DNA from: Nocardioides sp. BGMRC 2183
GTDB taxonomy: Bacteria > Actinomycetota > Actinomycetes > Propionibacteriales > Nocardioidaceae
Direction: 5' to 3'
DNA length: 64,000 nucleotides
Assembly: GCA_008123405.1 (NCBI GenBank)
Contig: VSSA01000003.1
Coordinates: 310,001 to 374,000 of the forward strand
The translations under genes and the position numbers were made by a program. This document shows, one piece after another, positions 25,186-32,835 of the stretch. Under the pieces are notes generated by a model. It saw nothing but the letters and a program-made list of their open reading frames with translations. It was not told the DNA's origin and searched no databases. Numbering within the stretch: position 1 is the first letter of the stretch; the number at the start of each line of letters is the position of its first letter.

Positions 25186-25944
25186 CTACTTCTTGCGGGT
25201 CAGGAACGCCGTCATCGCGGCGCGCGCCTCGTCCGAGCCGAAGAGCCGAGCGCTGAGCCGGACCAGCTCCTCGCCGTCCGCGTCGATCCGGGCGAGCAGA
25301 TCCCGGGCGAGCAACTGCTTGGTCTCGCGCAGCCCCTGGAGCGCTCCGGTGGCCAACGAGGCGACCTGCGCGTCGACCGCGGCGGTCAACTCGACGGCCG
25401 GTACGGCGCGCGTGACCAGGCCGAGCTCGGCCGCCTCGACGCCGGAGAAGACCTCGCCGCCCAGCGCCGTGAGGGCGGCGCCGCGGGAGGTCATCCGCGG
25501 CAGCACGGTCAGCGAGATCACCGCCGGGGTGAGACCGAGCTTGACCTCGGTGAGCGCGAAGGTCGCGTCCTCGGCCACGATCGCGATGTCGGAGGCGGCG
25601 ACGATCCCGATCCCGCCGGCCCGGGCGGCGCCCTCGACGACCACCACGACCGGCTTGGAGTGGGCGACGATCTGGCGCTGCAGCGCGACGATCGCGCGCG
25701 CTCCCTCCTCCATCGGCACTGTGGACGCCTCGGAGAGGTCGGCGCCGGAGCAGAAGACCCGCCCGGAGGAGCGCAGCACCACGACCTTGGCCGCCCCGTC
25801 CTCCTCGACCGTGGTCAGGTGGGCGGACAGCTCGGTGATCAGCTGCCGGGAGAGCGCATTGCGGTTGTGCGGGGAGTCGAGGGTGATCGTGGCGATCTCG
25901 TCGACGACCTCGAGGTGGACCAGCTCGGCGGGGGCGTCAGTCAT
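25186..25944 (-). CDS. Enoyl-CoA hydratase/isomerase family protein
   Basis: Crotonase-fold protein of 252 residues. The first oxyanion-hole motif is RNALSRQLITEL with FCSGADL, the second is GAARAGGIGIVAASDIAIV. The two catalytic glutamates of classical crotonase are not both obvious, so the exact reaction (hydration, isomerisation or other) cannot be fixed. ATG 25944 (MTDAPAELV) is chosen; ATG 25953 is possible. A family B palindrome lies upstream of the gene. Confidence 0.88.
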   Translation of the reverse strand: MTDAPAELVHLEVVDEIATITLDSPHNRNALSRQLITELSAHLTTVEEDGAAKVVVLRSSGRVFCSGADLSEASTVPMEEGARAIVALQRQIVAHSKPVVVVVEGAARAGGIGIVAASDIAIVAEDATFALTEVKLGLTPAVISLTVLPRMTSRGAALTALGGEVFSGVEAAELGLVTRAVPAVELTAAVDAQVASLATGALQGLRETKQLLARDLLARIDADGEELVRLSARLFGSDEARAAMTAFLTRKK

Positions 25945-25989
25945 GGCGGCCATCCTGCCCGACCCGCCCCGCGGCACCCGGCGGCGCCG

Positions 25990-26041
25990 CTGACGTCATA
26001 CCGATCGTGGCCACCCACCCCCACAACGTATGACGCAACCC
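25990..26041. repeat. Palindromic repeat family B, copy 2
   Basis: CGTCATAC (25994-26001) and GTATGACG (26028-26035) form the arms, with central GTGGCC. The right side CGTATGACGCAACCC matches copy 1 at 19134-19148; the left arm is more degenerate. It sits between two minus-strand genes, the enoyl-CoA hydratase and the RimK-like ligase. Confidence 0.75.
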
Positions 26042-26056
26042 CCGACCGCCAGCGCG

Positions 26057-27250
26057 TCAGCCCTCGTCGTGGATCGGCTTCTTGGGCAGCTTCTTCACCC
26101 GGCGGTGGCGGCGCGGGCGCTCGGGGATCATCCGACGCAACTCCTCGAGGTTGCCGAAGCAGAGCAGCCGGTCCTCGGCCTCGAGCACGTGGCGCGAGTA
26201 GGGGTTCGGGATCACCGAGGTGCCCCGGTGCAGGGTCAGCACGGTGATGTCGCGGTCGCGCAGGCCGGCCTCGCCGAGGGTCTTGCCGACGAGGTCGGCG
26301 TCGCCATGCACGACGAGCTCGGCGACGCCGTACCCGGTGGAGACGCTGAGCCGCTCGCGCACGTCGATCTGCGGGAAGGCGACCTGGTTGTCGATGTGGT
26401 CGATGATCGCGCCGGCGACGTCGAGCTTGGTGGCGGTCTCGATGCCCTCCAGGCCCGGCGAGGAGTTGACCTCCATCACCAGCGGTCCGTCGTTGCCCTC
26501 CAGCATGTCGACACCGGCGACCTTGAGGCCCATGATCTGAGCCGCCCGTACGGCGACCCGCTGGTACTCCTCGTCCAGCTCGACCGCCTCCACGCTGCCA
26601 CCGCGGTGCACGTTGGACCGGAACTCGTCACCGCTGGCGACCCGGCGCATCGCCGCGACCACCCGGTCCCCGACGACCAGGGCACGGATGTCGCGGCCCT
26701 TGGACTCGGAGACGAAGCGCTGGATCAGCACCTGCTGCTTGGTGGACTGCAGCGTCTCGATGATCGCCTCGGCGACCTTGATGCTCGGCGCCAGGATGAC
26801 GCCGATGCCCTGGGTCCCCTCGAGCAGCTTGATCACCACCGGGGCACCGCCGACGCGCTCGATCGCCGGGATCACGTCGGCGCGGTCGCGGACGAAGGTG
26901 GTGGCCGGCATCGAGATGTGGTGCCGAGAGAGGATCTGGGTGGCTCGCAGCTTGTCCCGGGAGTTGCTGATCCCGGCGGCGGTGTTGGGCGTGTAGACGT
27001 CCATCTGCTCGAACTGGCGCACCACTGCAGTGCCGAAGTAGGTGATCGAGTTGCCGATCCGCGGAATGATCGCGTCGTAGTCGGAGAGCTGCTTGCCGCG
27101 GAACTGCAGATCCGGCTCGTCGCCGGAGAGGTCGATCGCGAAGCGCAGGGTGTTGAGCACCTTGACCTGGTGGCCGCGGTCGAGGGCTGCGGTGCGGAGC
27201 CGTTGGGTGCTGTAGGAGCGCGGGGCCCGAGAGAGGATCGCCAGCTTCAT
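26057..27250 (-). CDS. RimK-family ATP-grasp ligase with C-terminal RCK_C-like domain
   Basis: ATP-grasp ligase of 397 residues, predicted to add glutamate or another amino acid to a carboxylate. N-terminal MKLAILSRAPRSYSTQRL and PRIGNSITYFGTAVVRQFE are typical of RimK. The ATP-grasp core has VVIKLLEGTQGIGVIL, VAGVDMLEGNDGPLVMEVNSSPGLEGIE. After ~residue 300 a TrkA-C/RCK_C-like module (AELVVHGDADLVGKTLGEAGLRDRDITVLTLHRG ... LEAEDRLLCFGNLEEL) is fused, a ligand-binding domain otherwise seen in potassium transport. The tail is very basic (KKLPKKP). It is divergent from the zinc-protease-like and AstE-like genes, and the three form a conserved functional set. Confidence 0.88.
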   Translation of the reverse strand: MKLAILSRAPRSYSTQRLRTAALDRGHQVKVLNTLRFAIDLSGDEPDLQFRGKQLSDYDAIIPRIGNSITYFGTAVVRQFEQMDVYTPNTAAGISNSRDKLRATQILSRHHISMPATTFVRDRADVIPAIERVGGAPVVIKLLEGTQGIGVILAPSIKVAEAIIETLQSTKQQVLIQRFVSESKGRDIRALVVGDRVVAAMRRVASGDEFRSNVHRGGSVEAVELDEEYQRVAVRAAQIMGLKVAGVDMLEGNDGPLVMEVNSSPGLEGIETATKLDVAGAIIDHIDNQVAFPQIDVRERLSVSTGYGVAELVVHGDADLVGKTLGEAGLRDRDITVLTLHRGTSVIPNPYSRHVLEAEDRLLCFGNLEELRRMIPERPRRHRRVKKLPKKPIHDEG

Positions 27251-27297
27251 TCCGACCTTCGCTGCCCTTCGTTGCTTCGGCTGCTTGGATGTAAGTC

Positions 27298-27783
27298 GTG
27301 TCCGCAGACCATTCAAGCAGCAGCCAGGCGATGATCGTCGGCTGGCGCGAGTGGGTGCACCTGCCCGCCTTCGGCGCGGGGCCGTTGAAGGCCAAGATCG
27401 ACACCGGCGCGCGCACCTCGGCACTGCACGCGTTCGACCTCGAGGAGTTCGGCCGCGACGGCGCGGACTGGGTGCGGTTCTCGATCCACCCGTGGCAGCG
27501 CAGCGCCGACGACGCGGTTGTGGTGGAGTGCCCGGTGTACGACCGTCGCAGCATCCGCAGCTCCAGCGGCCACGCCCAGGAGCGGATCGTGGTCTCCACC
27601 GACGTGCGCCTGTTGGACGCGGTGATCACCACGGAGGTGACACTGACCCGGCGTGACGAGATGGGCTTCCGGATGCTGATCGGACGCGAGGCGCTGCGGC
27701 AGGGGTTCGTCGTCGACGCCGCCCGCTCCTACGTGGGCGGCCGCCCCGCGAAGTCGGTACGACGCCGCAACCGAGGTCGCTGA
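27298..27783 (+). CDS. RimB-like (retropepsin-fold) ATP-dependent zinc protease family protein
   Basis: 161 residues of the PF05618-type family, which shows a pepsin-like DTGA motif (KIDTGARTSALHA) and is called an ATP-dependent zinc protease for historical reasons. In the RimABK system of pseudomonads the related RimB partners the RimK ligase. Other conserved parts: MIVGWREWVHLP and MLIGREALRQGFVVD. GTG 27298 is the outer start; ATG 27331 (MIVGWREW) may be the true one because homologues begin near there. The next gene starts three bases after its stop, so the two are coupled. Confidence 0.84.
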   Translation: MSADHSSSSQAMIVGWREWVHLPAFGAGPLKAKIDTGARTSALHAFDLEEFGRDGADWVRFSIHPWQRSADDAVVVECPVYDRRSIRSSSGHAQERIVVSTDVRLLDAVITTEVTLTRRDEMGFRMLIGREALRQGFVVDAARSYVGGRPAKSVRRRNRGR

Positions 27784-27785
27784 GG

Positions 27786-28778
27786 ATGGCGCGCCGGCTG
27801 CGCGAGTCCTTCGCGATCGGCAACGTCCGGGTCCGTGCCGGCTCGGCGAAGGAGGTCGAGCTGCCGATCTCCCGACTGGTCACCGGCGGCGACGTCAGCC
27901 TCCCGGTGCGGGTGCTACATGGACGCGAGCCCGGCCCGGTGGTGTGGGTCAACGCGGCGATCCACGGCGACGAGGTGGGTGGTGTCGAGGTGATCCGGCA
28001 GGCGCTCGCCTCGCTCTCCCCGAAGACCCTGCGCGGCACCCTGGTCGCGGTGCCGGTGGTGAACGTCCTCGGCTTCATGACCGGTGACCGCTACCTGCCG
28101 GACCGGCGCGACCTCAACCGCTCCTTCCCCGGCTCCTCGCGCGGCTCCCTGGCCAGCCGGATCGCCAAGCTCTTCATGACCGAGGTGGTCTCCAAGTGCG
28201 AGGTCGGCATCGACCTGCACACCGCCTCGGACCGCCGCACCAACCTGCCGCAGATCCGCGCCGACCTCGACGACCCGCGCACCCGCGAGCTGGCCGAGGC
28301 GTTCGGCGCGCCGGTGATGCTGCACGCCCGGATCCGAGACGGCTCGCTGCGCCAGGCCGCCCGCGAGGCCGGGGCCTGCGTGCTGCTCTACGAGGCCGGG
28401 GAAGCGTTGCGCTTCGAGCACGAGCCGATCGCCGTCGGCGTCGCCGGGGTCCGACGCGTGCTGGCGGCCCTCGACATGATCGACCTCGACCCCGGCGAGC
28501 TGAACGGCACCGCCGCCGACGGGCAGTCGACGCCCGTGGAGACCCGGGCCAGCAGCTGGGTGCGCGCCCGCGGCACCGGCATCCTGCACCTCGACGTCGA
28601 GCTCGGCGAGACCGTCGCGGACGGACAGCGGCTCGGCGGGCTCACCGACACCTTCGGCCGCCGCGTACGGCTGGTGCATGCTGACCGACCCGGGATCGTG
28701 ATCGGGATGTCGCGGGCGCCGATCGTCAACGCGGGGGACGCGTTGGTGCACATCGCGACGCCGGTGGAGGTGGGGTAG
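27786..28778 (+). CDS. Succinylglutamate desuccinylase/aspartoacylase (AstE/AspA) family protein
   Basis: Zinc carboxypeptidase-fold amidohydrolase of 330 residues. Zinc ligands His and Glu are in NAAIHGDEVGGVEV, with the third ligand in IDLHTA; RRDLNRSFPG is the substrate-carboxylate motif and LLYEAGEA carries the probable catalytic Glu. A C-terminal barrel-like segment follows. It could remove the residue added by the neighbouring RimK-like ligase or cleave an N-acyl amino acid. The stop codon overlaps the left arm of a 20-bp perfect hairpin. Confidence 0.88.
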   Translation: MARRLRESFAIGNVRVRAGSAKEVELPISRLVTGGDVSLPVRVLHGREPGPVVWVNAAIHGDEVGGVEVIRQALASLSPKTLRGTLVAVPVVNVLGFMTGDRYLPDRRDLNRSFPGSSRGSLASRIAKLFMTEVVSKCEVGIDLHTASDRRTNLPQIRADLDDPRTRELAEAFGAPVMLHARIRDGSLRQAAREAGACVLLYEAGEALRFEHEPIAVGVAGVRRVLAALDMIDLDPGELNGTAADGQSTPVETRASSWVRARGTGILHLDVELGETVADGQRLGGLTDTFGRRVRLVHADRPGIVIGMSRAPIVNAGDALVHIATPVEVG

Positions 28779-28819
28779 GTGTTGTTTTCACCGCCATCCC
28801 GGTGAAAACAACACCTACC
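28774..28819. terminator. Perfect 20-bp stem hairpin
   Basis: GGTAGGTGTTGTTTTCACCG at 28774-28793 and its exact complement at 28800-28819, with a 6-base loop. It includes the stop of the AstE-like gene and ends five bases before the SigK-like -35 of the next gene, so it separates two transcripts and is probably a terminator. Its length and perfection resemble the other interspersed palindromes. Confidence 0.7.
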
Positions 28820-28824
28820 TCACC

Positions 28825-28852
28825 CCATCCACGAGGCCCGCCGGCCCCGAAC
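28825..28852 (+). promoter_or_regulatory. SigK-type promoter of the molybdopterin oxidoreductase gene
   Basis: CCATCC (28825-28830), a 16-base spacer and CCGAAC (28847-28852). This matches the mycobacterial SigK consensus CCATCC-N16/17-CCGAAT. The ATG starts 8 bases after the -10 element, so the transcript would be leaderless. The 15 bases CCGAACCACCTGCAT are identical to those at the fasciclin promoter (43336-43350). Confidence 0.72.
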
Positions 28853-28859
28853 CACCTGC

Positions 28860-30368
28860 ATGAAGCAACGGCTGGCGTGGGCGTCGTACGGGATCCTGGC
28901 GACGCTGTGTGGGCTAGGTCTAGCCCACCTCGTCGCGGCGCTGACCACCCCCGCGACCTCGCCGGTGCTCGCGGTCGGGTCGGCTGTCATCGACCTCACG
29001 CCGACACCGATGAAGGAGTGGGCGATCCGCACCTTCGGGTCGGCCGACAAGGTGATCCTGGTCGGCTCGGTGATGGTGGGTGTCGTGCTCCTCGCCGGCG
29101 TGGCCGGTCTGCTGGCCCGCCACCGACTCCGGTACGGCGCCGCGCTGCTGCTCCTCCTCGTCGGCGTCGCCGCGGCCGCCGTGCTCAGCCGCCCCGCCGC
29201 AGTCCTCACCGACCTGCTGCCGAGCCTGGTCGCCGCGCTCGCCGCGGTCCTCGCGCTGGTCTGGCTCGCCCACGCCCAGCGAGCACCTGACCGGACCGAG
29301 GCGACGAACACCAACAGGCGCGGCGTGCTGATCGCCGCCGGCGCTCTCGGCGCCCTGGCCGTCGCCGGCGGCGTCACCGGTCGGCTCGTCTCCGGGCTGC
29401 GGCTGCGCCCCGAGGACATCACGCTGCCCTCCCCCACCGACCCGGCCAAGCCCTTCCCCCGGGGTCTGGACGACCAGGTCCCCGGGATCACCGCCTTCCG
29501 CACCGACAACGCCGACTTCTACCGGGTCGACACGCGCCTCGACGTACCGGTGGTCAGCGCGGACGACTGGACTCTCACCGTCGACGGCGACGTCGACGAG
29601 GAGCTGACCTTGACCTTCGACGACCTGGTCGCGATGGAGCTGATCGAGCGCGACATCACCCTCACCTGCGTCTCCAACACCGTCGGTGGCCCCTACGCCG
29701 GTGGCGCGCGCTGGCTCGGCGTGCGCCTCACCGACGTCCTCGACCGCGCCGGCGTCGGCGACAGCGCCGACCAGATCCTCTCCACCGACGTGGACGGGAT
29801 GACGATCAGCACCCCGCTGGCTCTGGCCACCGACGGCCGGGACGCGCTGCTCGCGGTCGGGATGAACGGGGAGCCGCTCCCCCGTGAGCACGGCTTCCCG
29901 GTGCGGATGGTGGTGCCCGGCCTCTACGGCTTCATCTCAGCCACCAAGTGGGTCACCCGGCTGACCCTGACCACCTACGCCGAGCAGTCGGCGTACTGGA
30001 CCGACCGGGACTGGGCCACCGATGCCCCGATCAAGCCGTCCGCCCGGATCGACACCCCCGCCGCGCTCGCCGACGTCGACGCCGGCGAGGTGGTCGTCGG
30101 CGGCATCGCCTGGGCCCAGTACGACGAGGGCGTGGCCGGCGTCCAGGTCCGCATCGACGGCGGCCCGTGGACCGATGCCCAGCTCGGCCCGGACGCCGGC
30201 AACGTCTACTGGCGCCAGTGGTTCTACAAGTGGCAGGCCGAGCCGGGCTCGCATCGGATCGCCGCGCGCACCCTGACCGGTGACGGCACCACTCAGACAG
30301 CGGTCCGCGCCGAGCCGTTCCCCGACGGCGCCAGCGGGGTGCACGAGCTCATCGTCAACGTGGGTTGA
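28860..30368 (+). CDS. Membrane-bound molybdopterin-dependent oxidoreductase (sulfite-oxidase fold)
   Basis: 502 residues. The first ~150 form four or five membrane helices; then a Pro/Asp linker leads to a sulfite-oxidase-type molybdopterin domain (about 190-385) with the cofactor Cys in ITLTCVSNTVGGPYAGGARWLGVRL and with HGFPVRMVVPGLYGF. A C-terminal Mo-co dimerisation domain (about 390-502: VGGIAWAQYDEGVAGVQVRIDGGPW ... YWRQWFYKW) follows. The catalytic domain should face outside the membrane and may reduce methionine sulfoxide or another oxidised substrate. ATG 28860 fits a leaderless mRNA from a SigK-like promoter. That places it with the fasciclin/SigK genes 14 kb downstream. It ends 76 bases inside the convergent HAD gene. 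Confidence 0.9.
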   Translation: MKQRLAWASYGILATLCGLGLAHLVAALTTPATSPVLAVGSAVIDLTPTPMKEWAIRTFGSADKVILVGSVMVGVVLLAGVAGLLARHRLRYGAALLLLLVGVAAAAVLSRPAAVLTDLLPSLVAALAAVLALVWLAHAQRAPDRTEATNTNRRGVLIAAGALGALAVAGGVTGRLVSGLRLRPEDITLPSPTDPAKPFPRGLDDQVPGITAFRTDNADFYRVDTRLDVPVVSADDWTLTVDGDVDEELTLTFDDLVAMELIERDITLTCVSNTVGGPYAGGARWLGVRLTDVLDRAGVGDSADQILSTDVDGMTISTPLALATDGRDALLAVGMNGEPLPREHGFPVRMVVPGLYGFISATKWVTRLTLTTYAEQSAYWTDRDWATDAPIKPSARIDTPAALADVDAGEVVVGGIAWAQYDEGVAGVQVRIDGGPWTDAQLGPDAGNVYWRQWFYKWQAEPGSHRIAARTLTGDGTTQTAVRAEPFPDGASGVHELIVNVG

Positions 30369-31141
30369 CCGCGGAGCTGCCCGGCCAGCGCCCAGGCGAC
30401 CGAGCGCGGGTCCGCGCGCAGGCGGTGGAGATGGGGGTGGCCGTCGAGCTCGGTGAGCAGGGGCCCGACCACGTAGCCGCGGTCGGCGGCGTGCAGCAGC
30501 TCCAGGTCGTTGCGGTCATTGCCGAACGCCACCAGCGACGTCCCGGGACCGTCCGTCGCCCCGGTCAGCTCAGCCACGGCGGCCGCCTTGCTGACCCCCG
30601 CAGCGACCAGGTCCACCTCACCGCTGGCGTGCGGCACCGCGACGACGCCCTCGAGCGCAGCCAGCGCCAGCGTCAGACGTCCCGGCTCGGCGACGCAGAG
30701 CTTGAGCACGCCCTCGACGGCGACCGGACGACCTCGCGGCCGGAGCCGCCGGTGCTCCTCGCCCATCCAGGGCAGGCCGGAGTGGTGGGAGGCGACGAAG
30801 TGGTCGCCGTACTCCGCGCACCACGCGGCGCCGGCCTGGTCCAGCAGCTGTAGGGCGCGACGCACGGAGCGCGCAGGGAGGGCCCGGCGTCGTACCTCAC
30901 CGTCGGTGGTGACGGTCAGTGCGCCGTTGCAGCAGACCATGTCGACCCGGTCGAGCCAAGGGGCGAACCACGCTCGCACACAGCGTGGGGTGCGAGCGGT
31001 GGCGACGACCACCCGGAACCGCGGGGCATGGACCAGAGCGGCGAACGCCCGCAGCACCACCGGTGCCGGGCGACGTCGGTCGAAGGTCAGCGTGCCGTCG
31101 AGGTCGCAGACCAGCGTGACGGGTGTGATCGTGGGCGTCAT
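30293..31141 (-). CDS. HAD-family hydrolase (Cof/IIB-like)
   Basis: 282 residues. HAD motif I DLDGTLTF (nucleophile and acid Asp), motif II VATARTP, a Lys in GVSKAAAVAEL and motif IV FGNDRNDLELL. The cap lies between motifs II and III as in class IIB phosphatases, which act on sugar phosphates or cofactors. ATG 31141 overlaps the MFS stop by one base (TGATG), so the two minus-strand genes are co-translated. The C-terminal ~25 residues run over the 3' end of the convergent oxidoreductase gene, an unusually long overlap; the last part may be dispensable. Confidence 0.82.
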   Translation of the reverse strand: MTPTITPVTLVCDLDGTLTFDRRRPAPVVLRAFAALVHAPRFRVVVATARTPRCVRAWFAPWLDRVDMVCCNGALTVTTDGEVRRRALPARSVRRALQLLDQAGAAWCAEYGDHFVASHHSGLPWMGEEHRRLRPRGRPVAVEGVLKLCVAEPGRLTLALAALEGVVAVPHASGEVDLVAAGVSKAAAVAELTGATDGPGTSLVAFGNDRNDLELLHAADRGYVVGPLLTELDGHPHLHRLRADPRSVAWALAGQLRGQPTLTMSSCTPLAPSGNGSARTAV

Positions 31142-32742
31142 CAGGCCACCGCCCCGGCCCGCCGTGACGAGCCCAGCCGCGACGAATCCAACCGCGACGA
31201 GCCCAGCCGCTGAGCGAGCAACACCACGGCCGCCAGTGCGACCATCACGGCGGCGAGCATCATCGCGGCGGTGAACCCGGCCGACGCCCCGCTGACCAGT
31301 CCGGCAGCGGCCAGCACGGCGACCCCGAGCGCACCACCGACGTTCTGGCTCACCGTCAGCCCGCTGATCACCGAGCCGCGCTGCTCCTCGGACGAGCGGT
31401 CGACGGCCCCGATCGAGGCCGCCGGATAGCAACAGGCCAGCCCGACGCCCACCCCCGCCATCGCCACCAGTACGGCGAGCGGGTGGCCGGGTCCGGCGGC
31501 CCCGACCAGCAACAGCGCCGAGCCGATGAAGGCAACACCTGCCAGCGCTACCGGGGCGCAGCCGCAGCGTGCCGTCGCCCGCGCGCCGACGCCGGCGAAC
31601 AGGGAGAAGCAGAGGGGCTGGGGCAGGATCAGCAGCCCGACCAGCCCGGCGTCGTACCCCTCCTCGGCGAGCGCCAACCCGAGCACCAGGATCGAGGAGA
31701 GCACCCCGGCGAAGACCAGTCCCAGGGTCAGCATCGAGACCCGTACGGCGCCGGCCCCGCGCTTGCGCAGCTCGTCAGCTCCGCGCTTGCGCGGCTCGAC
31801 GGCCCGTCCCCGGGCCCACCACATCCCACCGGCAACGAGGGCGACGATCCCGGCGACCAGCATCACCGCCCCACCCCCGCCGGCGGGATCGCCCGCCGGA
31901 GCGAGCGCGATCACCGCGGCCATCAGGGCGACGGTCCCGCTGGCGATGCCGACCGGGTCAGTGCGGCCAACGTCGTCGGCCGTCGCCCCGGTCGCCCCCA
32001 TCGGCCCGGCCGCTAAGAGATCGCGCGGGTAGGGACGCCGACGCGAGCGTCGCATCCGCGGGATGCCTCGCAAGGCGCGGCCGCGAAGGCATGCTGATGG
32101 CACGTCGAGCGGCCGCAACGCGGCGAGGCGCCCGCGGGGCGGCGCGCAGCAGGCGCTCCCTACCCGCGCGATCTCTAAACGAAGCGAGGCCACGGCGGCG
32201 ACCACCACCAACGGGATCATCAGCACGAACGCGCTCCGCCACCCCGACCAGGAGGTGACCAGACCAGGCACCACGAGGCCGGCGGAGAACCCGACCGCCC
32301 CCATCGCGCCGAACCGCGCCACCCACCGGTTGCGGTGCGCGCCGGCCGGAAGGCCGAGCGTGACCAGTGCCAGCGCAGCCGGGGTGGAGAGCGCGGCGCC
32401 GGCACCCTGCAGGAAGCGTCCCAGGGTGACCACCTCGATCGTCGGCGCCACCGCGCAGACCACGCTGCCCACGCCGAACAGGAGCACGCCGCCGCGGAAC
32501 AGCTGCAGGGCGCGTCCGGCGTCGACGAAGTGGCCGGCGAGCGGGAGCAGGCCGGCATAGGCCACCAGGAACGCGGTCACCGCGACGGAGAGTCCGGTCG
32601 CGGACGGCTGGAGATCGTCGGCCAACGGAGCCACCAGCACGTTGATGCTGGAGGCGCTGAGCCCCTCCAGCAGCATCACCAGGCACAGCACCAGGCGGAG
32701 CCGCTCGGTCAGGGCTGATGTGGGCAGGGTCGCGTGGGACAT
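31141..32742 (-). CDS. MFS transporter carrying an in-frame 54-residue mobile insert
   Basis: Major facilitator of the drug-efflux (DHA2/EmrB-like) type, 533 residues. The first half is typical (VLVAPLADDLQPSATGLSVAVTAFLVAYAGLLPLAGHFVDAGR; FLQGAGAALSTPAALAL). After helix 6, in the central cytoplasmic loop, residues 190-242 (EIARVGSACCAPPRGR ... RRRPYPRDL) are encoded entirely by the 159-bp palindromic element. They are bracketed by Leu codons TTA at residues 189 and 243, which look like a 3-bp target duplication. Without the insert the protein would be ~479 residues, normal for this family. The second half resumes with helices from about 265. The C-terminal 15-bp repeats encode RLGSS-RLDSS. 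It is divergent from a SARP-type regulator. Confidence 0.9.
   Translation of the reverse strand: MSHATLPTSALTERLRLVLCLVMLLEGLSASSINVLVAPLADDLQPSATGLSVAVTAFLVAYAGLLPLAGHFVDAGRALQLFRGGVLLFGVGSVVCAVAPTIEVVTLGRFLQGAGAALSTPAALALVTLGLPAGAHRNRWVARFGAMGAVGFSAGLVVPGLVTSWSGWRSAFVLMIPLVVVAAVASLRLEIARVGSACCAPPRGRLAALRPLDVPSACLRGRALRGIPRMRRSRRRPYPRDLLAAGPMGATGATADDVGRTDPVGIASGTVALMAAVIALAPAGDPAGGGGAVMLVAGIVALVAGGMWWARGRAVEPRKRGADELRKRGAGAVRVSMLTLGLVFAGVLSSILVLGLALAEEGYDAGLVGLLILPQPLCFSLFAGVGARATARCGCAPVALAGVAFIGSALLLVGAAGPGHPLAVLVAMAGVGVGLACCYPAASIGAVDRSSEEQRGSVISGLTVSQNVGGALGVAVLAAAGLVSGASAGFTAAMMLAAVMVALAAVVLLAQRLGSSRLDSSRLGSSRRAGAVA
31166..31210. repeat. 15-bp tandem repeat, three units
   Basis: Three units of GACGAGCCCAGCCGC (the middle one differs at a few bases) near the 3' end of the MFS gene, translated as repeats of RLGSS/RLDSS. 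Being a multiple of three it leaves the frame intact. Confidence 0.85.
32017..32175 (-). repeat. 159-bp palindromic mobile element, copy B (in-frame within the MFS gene)
   Basis: Same element as at 4752-4910: same length, same terminal repeats, about 95% identity, and same orientation relative to the plus strand. It is flanked by TAA on both sides (32014-32016 and 32176-32178), consistent with a 3-bp target duplication. 159 + 3 bases = 54 codons, so the reading frame of the transporter is kept. Read on the minus strand it has no stop codon and gives an Arg/Pro-rich peptide. This behaviour resembles the protein-coding palindromic elements known in Rickettsia, though no sequence relation is claimed. 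Confidence 0.93.
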
Positions 32743-32835
32743 GACGTCGAGCCTGCGGCGGCCCAGTTACACCGCTCTTAACCCAGGCGACAGCACGACA
32801 GAACGTCCTAGACTGCCAGTTCTCGGGAGGTGCTG

